A stretch of DNA of 64,000 bases from Purshia tridentata (Eukaryota > Streptophyta > Magnoliopsida > Rosales > Rosaceae): contig QANT01002367.1 of NCBI GenBank assembly GCA_003254885.1, positions 1-64,000 on the forward strand, read 5' to 3'. Position 1 is the first letter of the stretch; each line of letters opens with the position of its first letter. Below, piece after piece: positions 36,923-50,200 of this stretch. Position numbers and translations under genes: made by a program. A model generated the notes under the pieces. That model ran no database searches, was not told the DNA's origin, and saw nothing but the letters and a program-made list of their open reading frames with translations.

Positions 36923-38263
36923 TAAAAGACGTTGGGAAAAGACAGTCCAAGGCAATACCATCTAGGCATTACTCTTAAGATTTCCATTTTATTTATCAAA
37001 AACAGCCAATTTGAAACAATAAACAAATAGGACTAGTGATTATACCTTTGAGAACGAGGTCCAAGCAAAGCAACAGAGAGGTCTTTGTCCAATTCCAAGC
37101 TTTTGTGGAAGCTCCCATCAAAGTCCCCATAGAACTCAATCTATCAAGGTAAGTACTCAAATAAGTAAAATGATGCTGCTCTCATGGAAACAATAAATTA
37201 CTATTGCATCCTAGGAAAAAGTGGATCACACCATTGCTACACTTTGGAGGAATTGTCAAATGCATTTTGTGCAAGGAAAAATAATAATTAGAGACGAACG
37301 GTTGATACCTATTTTCTTAATTTTGTTTTTTATCAGAGTGCAAGGAATAATTAACTACATATCAAATACGATTTTGGAATTGATGATCCATGACTAATGT
37401 GGCCACACATCTACAACCAAAGTAAGAAAGTCATACATTTATCCACTTTCAGCTTCAAAATCAATTCACCAAGAAGCATGACCTTACAAATTAAAAGCCT
37501 TAGGAAATAAGAAGATGACTCGCAAAGGGACAACTCACAGCATCTTTGGCTTGAATTTTCTCTGCCCAGCCATTCAAAACAAATGGATCATTAACAGCTA
37601 CACAAATCACGGAATCAATCCCTTTAGCCTTAAACTTATCGATGCTGTTCTTGTAACTAGGCACATGCTGCTGAGAACAAACGCCTGTGTACGCACCCTG
37701 ACATATTAAAAACACAAGACCCACATAAATTCCAATTCAGTAACTTCCAAGATTCAGCAATTCAGTGCTTTTGATTCATACATATTCAATCTTTCAATGT
37801 TGCACTAAACCCAAATTTGGCTTTGTCAGTACAAACATGAAAAACCAAAGTTCACTGAAACACTAACTATTACATTACATTACATTAAGCCCATAATATA
37901 AATGGAGAGAGTAACTTACAGGAAGCCCAAAGATGACGACTTTCTTGTCCTGAAACACATATTTGCACAAAAATTAGAACAAATTTGAGGCTCCAAAAAT
38001 CTTGAAAATTACTTCATCAGCAAGCTAATACTAAAAAAATAAAAAACCTTGAAAATGTCTTTGAGAGGAGTAGTGGCGAACTTGGAGGAGACGCCTTCGT
38101 CCCAGCTCCGAGCTTTCTGGAGGGAAACATCGGGTGCGGCGGAGACTATGTCGGTCCCAACTGCAACCGTCGCGAATGCTCTGGATGGAGCTCCAATTGA
38201 AAAGCCTCCGACCACTGATTTGAGTGCAGAGTGACTTGTTCGCCTTAGAAGTATGGACGCCAT
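36713..38263 (-). CDS. PRXIIF: Peroxiredoxin IIF, mitochondrial
   Basis: Type II (atypical 2-Cys) peroxiredoxin of the mitochondrial matrix, reducing hydrogen and alkyl peroxides with glutaredoxin or thioredoxin as donor. Exons 38048-38263, 37920-37949, 37539-37697, 37046-37140, 36713-36818 give 201 residues, the usual length. The Ser/Arg-rich N-terminus (MASILLRRTSHSALKSVVGG) is a mitochondrial presequence. The peroxidatic Cys89 lies in GAYTGVCSQQHVPSY and the second Cys114 in SVICVAVND. FGLPGAYTG is assembled across a 10-codon exon 2. The C-terminus ends SGADVILGQI. In Arabidopsis this gene (At3g06050) also neighbours TSC10A. Confidence 0.95.
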
Positions 38264-39879
38264 TGCTTCGCAGCTGAGCGCTAAGTCGACTCACTAGATT
38301 CGCTTCGCTTTGTGCTTTACTTTGCTTGGTTCTCTCAGAAACAAAGAATATGAGGGCGGTTGTGGTGGTTCTACAAGTTTTACAAGTTTTAATGTATACT
38401 GTATTACTGTATAGGATAATCAACGGTGAAACTGGACGAGGATGGATGGTAGTTGGAAATTACGGTCTATCATCAGATACGGTCGTAAGACTCGTAACGG
38501 TCCATCCGCCTCACTCGGGCTGAGAGAGTCACGCTGGGTGCTAAAACTTCATTTACGGGCTCTTACTTGTTCGCTTACTGGGCTTACCCAGTCCATAACA
38601 AAAGCATTGGTTTAAAATTACATTTTTGTCCATCCACTGTATTTTACAGTAATATATACTTGCAACCGATTCAATATTAGTTGATGTCCTAACCTAAAAA
38701 ATTATTAGTTGATGAAAATTACCTATGTCAATCACTTATAAGGGTGAAATGTAAATTTACCTTGTATTTTAACCTTATAGAATACCTGATTGTTAAGCAA
38801 ATTACTTCATTATAAGTTAACAGATCATCTGAAATTTTTATTTTTTATTTCGTGGAAAGAGGATTAAACTCTTTTCTCAAAAGTTCTTACATGCACTACT
38901 TCCATTTATCAACACCTACAACCAAAACTGAAAGACTAAACAATGGAATTGAAAGGCTACAACTAAAATTCAAAAGAGAATCGAGGAAATTTCAAAGTCA
39001 TATTATCTCCTGTGCCTGCCTACAACTCCATGTATCAACCATTGTCTGGATTCAGGAATGAAGATTTTAATTTTCAGAAGAGAGGAAAAATATAAGTTAT
39101 CCTCGAGCAGCTTTGCTCAGGACAATTTCAACAGCTAAAATCCACCTTCCATCAGCTTTAGCTTTAGAGAGAATCAACCAAAGTAATCAACAGCTGCACT
39201 CTAACAAGTACCCAAATACAGCACCAGGAGCTTCAGGTCACTGAAAAGTGAAAATCATAGGAAAAACAAGAATTTTTCACGTTTCAAATTTTCAATAACC
39301 AAAATGAAAGGAAATCAGCACAGAATCACATCCTCATACACTTCAGATTTGGGGAAAATAGGGTTCTAAGATACCATACAAGCATATTGGCTACATGAAT
39401 GGAAAGTTGGAAACTGATAAGAAAAAAGCCAAAACCTGTGCACGGATGGCTAGAAATAGACTACAACTCATACTCTGGTTGGTTGAGAATGTCAGGTATA
39501 CTTTCAATTTTATCTCTTACCAACTGGAAAGGACAACAACAGAGCCCTATCCCAACTTTTTGAGGTAAACTGCATGAATTAGTCGTCCATTCTGTGTCCT
39601 ATCATGGATCATAAGCATATTTTCATTTTAAGTCATATACTACTACATCTTTCCACTACCTCTGTTCATGTCATTTTAGTCTTCCTCTTTCCCCTAACAC
39701 TAACCTCTACGTTGATTAAGCCACTCTTTCGAACGCAAGCATCCATTCAGTGTCGTCATACTTGGTCAAATTACAAATATGAAACCAAAACCAGCAAGGA
39801 AATGCCATTAAATCTCTATGGCATATTAAGCTTGTCTTGAAATGCAAAGTTGGCAGCAGCATACCAAAAAGAAAACAGA
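38264..39879. other. Spacer between PRXIIF and TSC10
   Basis: About 1.6 kb. The left part is the PRXIIF promoter and leader. The right part probably includes the TSC10 3' untranslated region, possibly with a 3' intron. Frames at 38852-39061 and 39604-39840 have no protein-like features. Confidence 0.55.
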
Positions 39880-41012
39880 TTATTTAAACTGTGATAAGAA
39901 AGAACACTCACTGTTGTTGTGTGCATTCCACTTGTGTATACTTGTATACCAATCATACTGAAAACACAGAGCGGCAAGACGTACTACACCAGCAGTAAGC
40001 ACCTCGAGAAACGCCATCGGAAACGATCTCTGAGGAGACAACCCAGCAGTGGCAATTGCCAGCAAGAGCCCCTCAAAGTTGCAAGGCACAATAAAAGTAG
40101 CAGATTTGATGCCACTCAAAGCTCTCTTGGCAACTTCATCAGCTTTCATTGCACCCGAGGAGCCCGCAATTATGGTGGTCAGCTGCGGCCGCTTCTTCGT
40201 TTCTGCAAGTAGCAATCCAATGTATATATAATCACCGTTGGATTGAATTTGCAATTGCTCAAATTAATAACTGATCGACTCGTTATATTAGATGCAACCA
40301 ACCATTGAATGTGCTCGAAATTTGTACCTTGAGCGAAACCGGGCGTGTCGGTGTCCGGAGGGAAAATGAGAGAGACATGAATGTCGTGCGCTATGACCTC
40401 CTGTTGAAGAGCTTCGGCCAAACCCCGAAGTCCGAACTTGCTGGCGGAGTAGGCGGTGTATCCATAAATCCCAACCTGACCGGCCTGAGACGACATCAGA
40501 GCAATCGAAGCGGGCCCACGCTCCCTTCTGTTCTTCTTCATTTCGGGAAGAGCGGCTTTGATCATGTTAAAGCTGCCCATCAAATTCACGTCCACCATAA
40601 ACCTCACCTCATCCAATCCCTGCTTCTCCAGCTCCTCCGGAACGAACACCCCTTGGTTCACCACCAACACGTCGATGGGCCCTGCCGCCTCAACCGCCTT
40701 CGAGACCGCCTCGAAGTCGCGGACGTCGCAGGCGAACACCGCCACGTCGATGCCGGTGAAGAGCCGGATCGCCTGCTTCGCCTCCTCCAGCTTGTCCATG
40801 GACCGCGCGAGGATCGAGACTCGCGCGCCCTCCGATGCGGCCTGCTGGGCCAGGGCCAGCCCGATGCCGCTCGAGCCTCCCGTGATGAACACGTGGCGGT
40901 TCTTGATTGGGATCTTCACGGGGCGGGGTCGGACTATGAGGTACAGGAGAAGAAGGAGGCCAAGAGGGAGGAGGAGGAGGAAAGACAGGAAGAAGAGGTT
41001 GGAGTTCGCCAT
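39880..41012 (-). CDS. TSC10A: 3-ketodihydrosphingosine reductase
   Basis: Short-chain dehydrogenase of the ER membrane that reduces 3-ketosphinganine to sphinganine with NADPH in sphingolipid synthesis. Exon 1 40328-41012 and exon 2 39880-40202 give 335 residues. A hydrophobic N-terminal anchor spans about residues 6-27, then TGGSSGIG 44-51 (cofactor loop), NQG 119-121, MSSQAGQ with catalytic Ser 174-175, and YSASK 188-192 (Tyr188, Lys192). FPPDTDTPGF and GLSPQRSF are typical of this family. I chose the start at 41012 (MANSNLFF) by family length; an in-frame ATG at 41036 adds eight residues. Exon 1 is much richer in G and C than its neighbours. Near the end, AACAACA/GTGAGT could act as a donor giving a shorter tail closer to the Arabidopsis C-terminus. 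Confidence 0.93.
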
Positions 41013-44000
41013 TGACGAAGCTTCGAAGCTATTCAACGGTGCTGAGGTAGTCGATCTGTGTCAGTGTGTGTACTGCAGTTGACTGGTTGGGTTAACCGCC
41101 TGCAAAATGGGCCGGATCTACCTTTTCGGATCTTGGCCTGCGGGCACGACTTAGGCCCATCTGTTCAGACGTATGGATTGGCTCGTGGTGCCACAGATAG
41201 AAAGGTACTGTACATGAGTTTGTTACAGCAGTCACCAGCTTAACAGAACCCATTGATTGATCAACAGCCCTAAATTGGGCTTTAGTCCGGCCCACTGTCT
41301 TGCTTCAAAAGCCAGGCTGACCTTTATGAATATACTATTTTGGATTGTATTTGTATGACAGAAACATTACGAATTCATTCAAATTATAATATGCATATTA
41401 ATTATTACACATTTGTAACAATTTTGTTACATCACGGCCTATGCTGATGTGGTTTGTCATACATAATAATTTTTTGCATTTACTCAATTTTTGGACGATC
41501 TTAAATGCATAGTAATCACATTCATAATTCATCCTTTATCTTATTAAGAATAGAAAACGAAACATGAAGATAGGTTTCTACACATGGTAAGTTTGACATA
41601 TTCAAGTGTGCTCAAATATTGCATCATACCCTAATTTTGGAAAGAAATGTGTTTATCTCGTGTCACATATGTATATATTTTATACGTTTATCATTTCATA
41701 TGTGTTTTTTTTTCTTTTTTTGTTCGTATGTGTTTTGAACTTTTGATATGTGACTTAAGTTGTGATTGCTGATTGTTGATGTCCAAAAATGGTTAAGGGC
41801 ATCCAACGTGTGCTTGGGTTGAGTAAAACCGTTGACCCGCTAATGAGGCGATGACACGTTGATACGCGGTAGGGTCGGAAGGGTTCCGTCTGGCAACCCA
41901 ATGGATGACGGATACGTGGTATCCGGGGCACTCTGCAAGGATACGCAAAAGGTGAGTGAGAAGGGCACTGGTGTGGTACCAGCAGAACCGCCTCCGACGC
42001 TCAAGTTAGTTTTGTCGTATTTAGCATAGTAAATTAAGTGAATGAATAGTACATTGTCCTTTTTGAGGAGAATAGTACCTCCTTTTATAGTACTTTGATG
42101 GTGGCATTAGTGATTTGGAGAGGCGATTGTTCAATTCAGTGATGACACGTGGCATTGATGACAGACCGCGCTAAGCAGGCGCCACGTGTCATGGACCAAG
42201 GTTTGGAGCTTTGTGGGTTCGGAGCCTAGGAAGTTAGATTCGAAAGGGTTGGAATCTTTAGTTGTGAGTCCGGACCCGAGAATCTCTGAGCCCATGGGGC
42301 GGCGTCGGACGTGGCCTGGAGTCTGGCCCATAAAAGTATCCGAGCCCACTGGTGGGTCGGACGTAATTTAGAGTCTGGAGCACATTTGTTTGTGCAACTT
42401 GTTAGGATTAGGCCCTGGAGCCTAGTTGAACCCTTTCAGTCCATGCGACATTGTGCTTAGTCTTATGCGACTTGTCGTTCTCTAGTTCGATGATGGTATA
42501 AACACTGGTATTCACCTTTTAAAAGCAATCTTGTTATTAAACAAATGGGATTGCATTCAAGATATGGAACACAAACTGTAGGTGGGCACCACAGGATTCA
42601 TTCTGTTCATTAAATTATTCACCGATTGTTTTGTCACATCCACATCCAATGCAGATGGGCAAGTACTAGATCTCTGATCTCTAATATTAGCTAAGAAAAA
42701 AAAAGAGTGATGGATCTCAAAGCAACAACAAAAAAATTAAAGCAAATATTCTCTGACAATATTCTTATTTCCACCAATAATTTGAAAACATTACTGTTTT
42801 GCAAACACAAATTGTAGCTATTAATTTAGTGAAATTCTCATCTGTTTTTTGAGAGAGGGTTTACATCAAAAGTGTGCCAGTAAGGGACAAAGAAGTTGAC
42901 AACTATATAAGAAAAAGAATGAAACAGATTGATGCCCAAGTGAAATGGAAAACATGGTGTCAAATATAGAAAACTCATACATGACCTCGAAAATGAAAGG
43001 ACTAACTTATCAAATTCATGCACCGACTTTCCAAAACTGACATGTTGAGTGAACAATTTGAAGGTTCTCTTCAACTGTACAAGAGATTTTAACTAAACTT
43101 TATGTGCATCTTTCATAAGCTGAATGGCATTCAGCTTAAGCCAATTTATATTCAGTAATGATAGACAAATAAGGGACAATATATTCAATGGTTAGATTTA
43201 CTTAAAGTTCCTCATATGAGTTGGACTGTCAGTAAAATAGGATATTTTCCTTTTAGATTTTGTAGCTTATGGCATTGCTAAACTATAACACATCATTTGG
43301 GACACCAATATTATATTTTGGCATTGGAGATGGTTTTTTTATTTTTTATTTTAATGAAGAAACATTGCATGCATCAAACTGTTGTAAGAACATATTTAAT
43401 GTGAGAAGTGAATTAGTTGTAGTAGTTTTCTGTTGGCATATGAACGAGATTTGGAGAAAGAATGAAAATAGTGTCCGGTAATTATGCATCAATATATCAA
43501 ACCCACTCTTAAAGAGTCCATATAGATCACAAAACATCATGTAAAGTTCAAAGAGGAGAGAGAACTGATCAATTATGTCATGATTAAAGAGAAATTTGAA
43601 AGTTGATGCCTGCAATGATGCAGCTCGCCTATGGCCTAATAGATTCCAATAATTAACATGAGCATATATTGATTGATACCCAATTCCTTTTAGGTTGATT
43701 TGCTACCAGCAAATTTCTCACATGCTGTCACTTCAACTCTCTTTTTTTCATTATTCTTTTGCATAAAAATAAAACCAAAATGTTTTCTTCCAATTGTTGC
43801 AGATCCAGAACGCTAGCAAGGTTTGTTTTGTGCATATTGCAACTCAAGATCTTGTTCTAGCAATTGGATTTATGCTGATCACCAACTGGGTTAACTTGGT
43901 TGGACTTTAAAACAATAAAGTACTTGTTCTTTAAAAGTGGAACACTGTAACTCTCATTTTAATTGTGTGGGTCAATCACTGTAACTCTCATAAGATCTAC

Positions 44001-44355
44001 TAATTATGCTGCTATGTCCAAGAAAGATATTGAAACAAAATCCCCATACAACATTTTTGACAAGTGAATTAATTACATCAATTACTTATTCAATCTAAAT
44101 AAACCAATTTATGAGAAAAGCTCATCCTATATCCAACCTAACCATGCATAGAGTACAAACCTTTGGTAAGCCTCCCCTTGACATAGTAACAAGGAAACAA
44201 AATCTATATTATTTTTCCTTGCCTTGCCATATAAATGTTCATCATCAGCATAATATGAATTATAGTAGTAGTATCATAAAATCCATGCCTTGCCATGTTT
44301 GGCAAAGGGAGTAATTAGTAGAAATTTATTGCATTGTACACTTCTTCATGAGGTT
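41013..44355. other. Long spacer upstream of TSC10 with a probable LTR fragment
   Basis: About 3.3 kb: TSC10 promoter, then a GC-rich block at 41774-42504 described separately, then AT-rich sequence to 44355 without a recognisable gene. The 89- and 78-codon frames at 43346-43615 and 42838-43074 resemble nothing I know. Confidence 0.6.
41774..42504. mobile_element. Probable solo LTR or LTR fragment (fossil)
   Basis: A GC-rich block of about 730 bp in AT-rich surroundings. It starts TGTTGATGTCC and ends GGTATAAACA, so it has TG..CA termini, with ctgat before and ctggt after (4 of 5 bases alike). It contains CACGTG-type motifs and a TATA-like ttttatag near 42083. No internal coding region and no second copy lie in the window. 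It looks like a fossil LTR, probably Gypsy-like; exact ends are inferred. Confidence 0.45.
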
Positions 44356-44960
44356 CTACTGTCTGCCATTTTTCGGTTTAAAAACACACTCTGAAGAGAC
44401 TTGAGAAACCATCCTTTTATTATCAGCTTGTCTTTGGGATTTTGTGTTGTATGAACCGAGCCTTCCCTGCCTGTGTTTTCTCCTTGGATGCGAAGACTGT
44501 GGGATGAAAACTCCGGTACCTTTTGTTTCTCTTCTGCAGGATTGCTCATACAGAAACGCAGGCTGTGTCGGTGGATGAATTGCACAAGAGAAAGCCTGAA
44601 AATTCAAGCACAGTTAGACATATGTGATGTTGTTTCTATATATGGACAAGAACTGAAGAGATTGAGTTTTCTTCTTTTGGTATGGTGTTTTCAGGGCCGG
44701 CCCTGAAGGGGTGCACGGGGTGCGACGGCCTAGGGCCCATCTTCAAAGGGCCTACAAATTTATACTATATATATATATTAATATATTAAAAAATAATTAT
44801 GCTGNCTCAAAAATATATGCTATATATCCAAATGCATAAAGATGTGTACCTGAAGAGAAACAGAAGGACAAGTTGCAACAGGGTCCTCATCATCATCCAT
44901 AATTAGAAGAGAGATTTGCTTAGTCAAGTCTGCAAAGAACAAGTCATCTTCTAGTTCCAT
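44356..44960 (-). CDS. Small plant-specific protein, At5g19190/At3g06070 family
   Basis: Two exons, 44850-44960 and 44356-44595, joined in phase 0, give 116 residues. The N-terminus MELEDDLFFADLTKQISLLI is acidic and amphipathic, followed by MDDDEDP. The second exon has YEQSCRRETKGTGVFIPQ, then a basic stretch HPRRKHRQGR. I recognise it as the small unannotated family beside TSC10 and TBL10 in Arabidopsis; the ESKGTGVFIPQ-type motif is its best mark. Function is unknown; the basic C-terminal half might bind nucleic acid, but that is speculation. Its intron carries a transposon end and an unresolved base. Confidence 0.85.
44692..44810. mobile_element. hAT-like transposon end inside an intron
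   Basis: CAGGGCCGGCCCTGAAGGGG at 44692 resembles the terminal sequence of many plant hAT elements. GC-rich sequence with ggcctagggccc follows, then an (AT)n-rich stretch, and an unresolved base at 44805. The opposite terminus is not seen before the exon 1 donor, so the element is truncated or was collapsed by the assembly. Confidence 0.5.
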
Positions 44961-47210
44961 GGCCAATTCCAAAACTGCTAGCTGCTTAATCTAGAAGTAC
45001 GACTTGGGATTGGGGGGCAGTTTGCTATTGTTTTAAGAAAACTGAGGGGTTAAGCCTCTCTCTCTCTCTCCTGTGAATTATATGATCTGATCATCAATCT
45101 CTTCAAATCCATGAGATAAATAGGAATTTAAATAGGGAAAAGTATCAGGGGGTGATGGGTGGGTTAAGTCCCACTTCACAGCTCCACATGGCTTGTGCAG
45201 CCATGTAGGAGTGGTGGGGTCTTAGTGGCAGTTGGCCTATCTGTTTTTTCAAATCCCACTGCCCCCACAAGAATCATGTAGTGTGTCATCATATTATCCA
45301 GTTGCCCAAAAGAGATGAGGAACAGCCGGCAACAACCCACACCCAGATATATCCATCCGATCCAAAGATAGTTAGATAGACTCAATATCTAGCTAGCACC
45401 TACACTTGGTTGTAAATGACTTCTCTGCATCTCATCCATCCATATAGACAACCAGTTTATGGTTCAAGATTCATATCAGTTAGTATTTGAAGGATATAGC
45501 CTAAGTTGCTTATCCCATATCACAATTTATATATTATTAGAGTGGGGATTCAATCAAAGAAAGAAACTATATAAACAAAATAGTATCTTAAAGTTCATAT
45601 CTTTTATATTGATGTTGTGCTGGCATTTCAGATTTTAGAGTATGTTTTGGGTTTATAAATTATTATTTAAGATTTATATTAAAAAAAAATAATTGAATGA
45701 AAGCACAATATCAACAAGACAACAACATAACATATAAGGCATAAGCAGAATTAAGATTCACCCTCAGATGCACACCCTTATATAAGCCATAAAAATAAGT
45801 GATGGCTATTTGAAAATGAAAGGAGTATTGTCTAGGAAAGAAGATAGGAGAGGTCTTGAAATTACTATTCGGTTCACAATGGTCAAGTGACATGTTGGCC
45901 GGACTGACTTATTATGCAGACTGTAAATCCTTGTCAAACTCAAACACCTTGTAGTGTGGGGCCAACCATCATAACTAAGAAAGTAGACTAGTTGCCAGAT
46001 AGAATTGGTGTTTTGTGGTGTTTGTTTTTTATACATGTTCATCTTCTCTTTAAGGAACACAGAGAAGAGGCATCTCAATAAAAGGGAATATAGGGTGCTG
46101 TCCGGCAGTTCATACTGTATCAGTCAATTACAAGCATTAACAAGCAAAGAAAGATCAAAGGTGTATTATTATTCTCTTTGCCACTTGTTCATATAGCTCA
46201 GCTGCATGTAACTTTTCTTTGGAAAGCAAGTATTGAATTATGTATTTATGTGGGTGTTGTGTGGTACACGTTCATTGTCACAAGGTTTCCTGGCTGGCGT
46301 TGGCTGGACATTATGGGGTGCATGCAATTTCTTGACCACTAAAATTGATTATTTGATTTTCTTTTTTGTTTCCAAAAATATTGATTATTAGTATTATTAT
46401 TATAACTTTGAAATGAGCATTACTGATTTGAGATTTCCTCATGTCTTGGAGTGGAATGTTGGTTTGCAATTAGCATCTTGTAACCTGCTTGGAGTAGAAT
46501 CCAGAAATGAACTTCAATTGGGGTTTTAAACCATATGGCATGACAACCTCATCCTAAATTTAAAACAATTTTGAATTAGAAATAGTCAAACTTAGCCCTA
46601 CTATTTAATTAATTCAACTTCATACTAAACCAACTTGTTTGTTGATTATGTCGAGTCAAAGTGACAGATATGTCTTTTAAACTAGAAACTGAAGTTATTC
46701 TCGCTTGACATAAACCATTTATTATCGTAGTAACAATTCATGTGGTTTTTAAATTCTCGACAAATAATAGGCGATCATAAGTTGTTAATTTTGTCTTACT
46801 GTATCAAAATTACCACTCATGATTTCTCCCTCAAGGAAAGCTCTAACAATCATCCACTTATTATCTGTATAAGCATTCTACTATAAGTAAGAAGATGACA
46901 TTTTGAAGCAGCACCACATGAAATACATTACCAGGTTAATATTCATGTAGGGACATGGGATTTCATAACATAACTGAGCTTGTTCATCCGAACACATTCT
47001 CATCCAAACAATTACTGAGTGCAACTGAAAACTGTAAAATCTCATTGCTCTCTTGGGGAAATCAAAAGATAAATGATCTTTTGAAAAATATTCGGAAAAA
47101 AATTGTACAATTGAGAATGTTATTCAACCTTGCCTCATTTAATATAGAGAGAATCTTCAGAAGCTTTGTCAAATGCTGGTCTTTAATTAGATCCAGATGC
47201 AGTACAAAAC
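44961..47210. other. Spacer between the small-protein gene and ECR1
   Basis: About 2.25 kb. A CT-repeat (about 45056-45071) lies in the small gene's leader. The right end holds the ECR1 3' untranslated region. No other gene, RNA or clear element is visible. Confidence 0.6.
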
Positions 47211-50200
47211 TCATGCCCCACCTGCTGCTGTATCCATATCTGTAATCCCATCAACTCCCTTGAAAACAACTCGTAATTTCCTCAGACACGAAGTTTTTTT
47301 GTCATTCTTCTTGGTTGTGCCAGTCGCATGGACAACATCCTTGGTAACTTTACCCATTAGGTCGAAAAGTGATATGCTTAGGTTTGATCTCGTCATCTCT
47401 TCCAGTACAGGTGGCGCCTGCATGTACAGATTCTTCCCTCTGTGTGTGATGCTTGCTTTTGATAATAGCAAATTAGGGTGTTCTTTAAGTAGATCAATGA
47501 ACTGTTGCACACAAGTTGAATTAGAACAAGGATTAAATAAGCAGATCAAAAACTTCCTCTATGCAGATCAAATAAGCAGACATCAACTGCTTCCCTCCAT
47601 TAGGTCAAGAATTAGGACAAGTACTATATAAGTACATTAATGTGATGTGCACATTGATGCCTCAAAATCAGAATTCCACAATTATAGGAACTCCTCAACC
47701 ACAGACTCCCAAGAGTCCCAACATGCAAGATTTAGAAACTTCAACATGAAAGTTGTCATCAAAACTACATTTTCCCAGAAGGTATTCTCAATTAACAAGA
47801 GTTTTTTTTGCGTCCATGATTCATATAAATCAAATTCTAGCAACCACAGGAATTGAATATAACCTTTTTCAAAGTAATTGAGGTGTCCAGCTCAATAAGA
47901 ACACCTGGACCGCATACAAGACAGTCTTTGTCCTTCACAAATTCAGTCACTTTAGTGTGGAGGCCTTCTGCACCATTATACCTACAAAAGATCCTGATCA
48001 CTTAGTACATACTGAAACAAGTTTGATTATTAAACCTACAAAAAATATGCAACCATTCTCCTTAATTTCCTTAACTCTGAAAATGAGGGATAAGATGCAT
48101 TTAGGGCGCAGGGAGGAGGGGGAGACAGACAGAGAGACAGAGAGAGACCAACGAAAATAGATTAGAAAACTTTGGAAACCTCAGATCAATCATCCACAAT
48201 GGTGGGATTAACGAGGATGTGATGCAGATTTACAGGGAGATTGATGAAGCATCAAACATTTCTAATTGTAGTGTGATAGGGAACTACCTAGATATGAAAC
48301 CATAAGTATAACAAAACTTTGTGGGAATCAATTCTTTTTGGTACTATACATTGAGCAGGGAAATGTGAGGCACACTTTTTTGCCCTAAAACTTCATAGCA
48401 ATGTATCGAGACCACACACAATATCAGTTAAGAATATGAAATTAGAGAACCAAATATATTACCAGAACAGCGTTAGACCAGCTAACATTCTTTCTACCTC
48501 AAATTTTCTTTGTGCTAGGATCTGGACTCTGGAGAATCTATTATGCTAGTATAATAATAGGGATACTAACATAATCACTGTACAAGTAAAATCTAATAGA
48601 GATATAGAGCTATATTGACTTTTCAAAGAAGTTCAAGATGGGATTTAGGATCATTCACATATAAAGAAAATCAATAATTCAATACATAATACATTTGTCT
48701 GCAACCATACATCTAGGACAAGATTAAAAAGTATAATTGTCTGGTACTATAGAAGAGAAAATGGAACATACGTTAAATAGTTTGATAGGGTTTTGCTGCA
48801 TCCAGATGCAATCTTCAATGTTTCTAGTGTACATGCGGCTGATATAATTGCATTTGTGGATGCAATAGCTGGTATGATGTTCTTCACAACACCCTGTAAA
48901 CAACATAATCTGCTTATTATAGGAGGGACACAAATGGTAATATCAAAGCTTCGAGGCACTGCTACATAGCATTTAGGTACCCAAAAACTTTAAAGTCCTT
49001 ATCCTTTTTCACCCATATAAATTAACACCAAAAGTCAAACTTGCAGTTAAGTGGCAGAAAAACTTGAACAAAAAAAATCTTAGGAGAAACAGACATCTTT
49101 AAGTGTATACCTGAGTAAGAGAATATGTAACTCCTGGAATACCAAAAAGCTCAGCTCTCTTGATAGCCTATGGGATATGAGCAGAAAAAGTGAAAGGATC
49201 AAAATAAAAATCAAAAGAAAGAACAGAAAAATTACTACATAATTGCACTTTATTGACCTCATTGTAGACCCACTTCATATGTTCGGGGTCATCCGGATCA
49301 AAAGCCTTTCCACCATGTACCTAGATGTAGAATGCATGTTTAGATAGCATACAATCAGTTCTTAACCCACGGAACAGTTTCAAAGAGTAAGCTAAAGTAA
49401 GGCGGAAACAAAGAATGAATTTGTGAGTAATATATTACCTCATCCCATTTAATTAAGTGGGCATATTCAATACAATGAGCAGCAGTTCTAGGGGTTTCTG
49501 CCAGGGTGCATAAAGGGAACTTCACTTGAGGGGGAAAAAGCCAGATGGTACACTCAAAGCATGGAGTGACCCCTGGCATAATGACCCTAGCATGTCCTTG
49601 AAAACCTTCAGTCCCACCATCTACCATAGGTTTGATTGTTTCTTCTAGTGGATTATCATCAGAATCATACTCTACCGGAAAGAAAATGAAAAAACAAAGA
49701 AAGCAAGAAAGAAATGTGAGAAACCACATTAGCTCTAGTAAAGTAAAAACAAGTCGTATCAAAAGTGACATATAATGGGTAGATGGAATAAGGCCTGGAT
49801 AAAAGGAATGTTAAAATAAGCAAGAAATAACATTATACAAGAGAGCATCAAGGTAAATGTCACAAAAAAAGAGAGAAAAAAAAGAAAAAGATCTGATACT
49901 AGTACTAAATAGTTCAAGCCAAAATGAACCAATTTTGGCACCATAAAGTTGCAATATATATGAATATATCGACAAGCAAGCTTAAAGACCAAAATATATC
50001 AAATATATGTATATATCTGATGCAGCGCCTAATTCGAATCCTCTGCAGGCTTTTCTATGTACTATTCTATTCAGATCTATTCTTTTTGTTCTCACAAGAA
50101 AATAAACAACTCTGAAAATATCAATAATTACACAAAAATTCCACCGCAACAATTAAGGTCATTAATTATCACAAAGAATTATATCAACATGTGCAAAATA

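Noticed and set aside
40305-41015. Open frame of 236 codons opposite TSC10 exon 1
   Set aside because: It is the antisense shadow of a GC-rich coding exon; the Arg/His/Glu-rich product has no family features.
42838-43615. Frames of 70-89 codons in the spacer before the small-protein gene
   Set aside because: No similarity to known proteins, no splice partners, and AT-biased composition.
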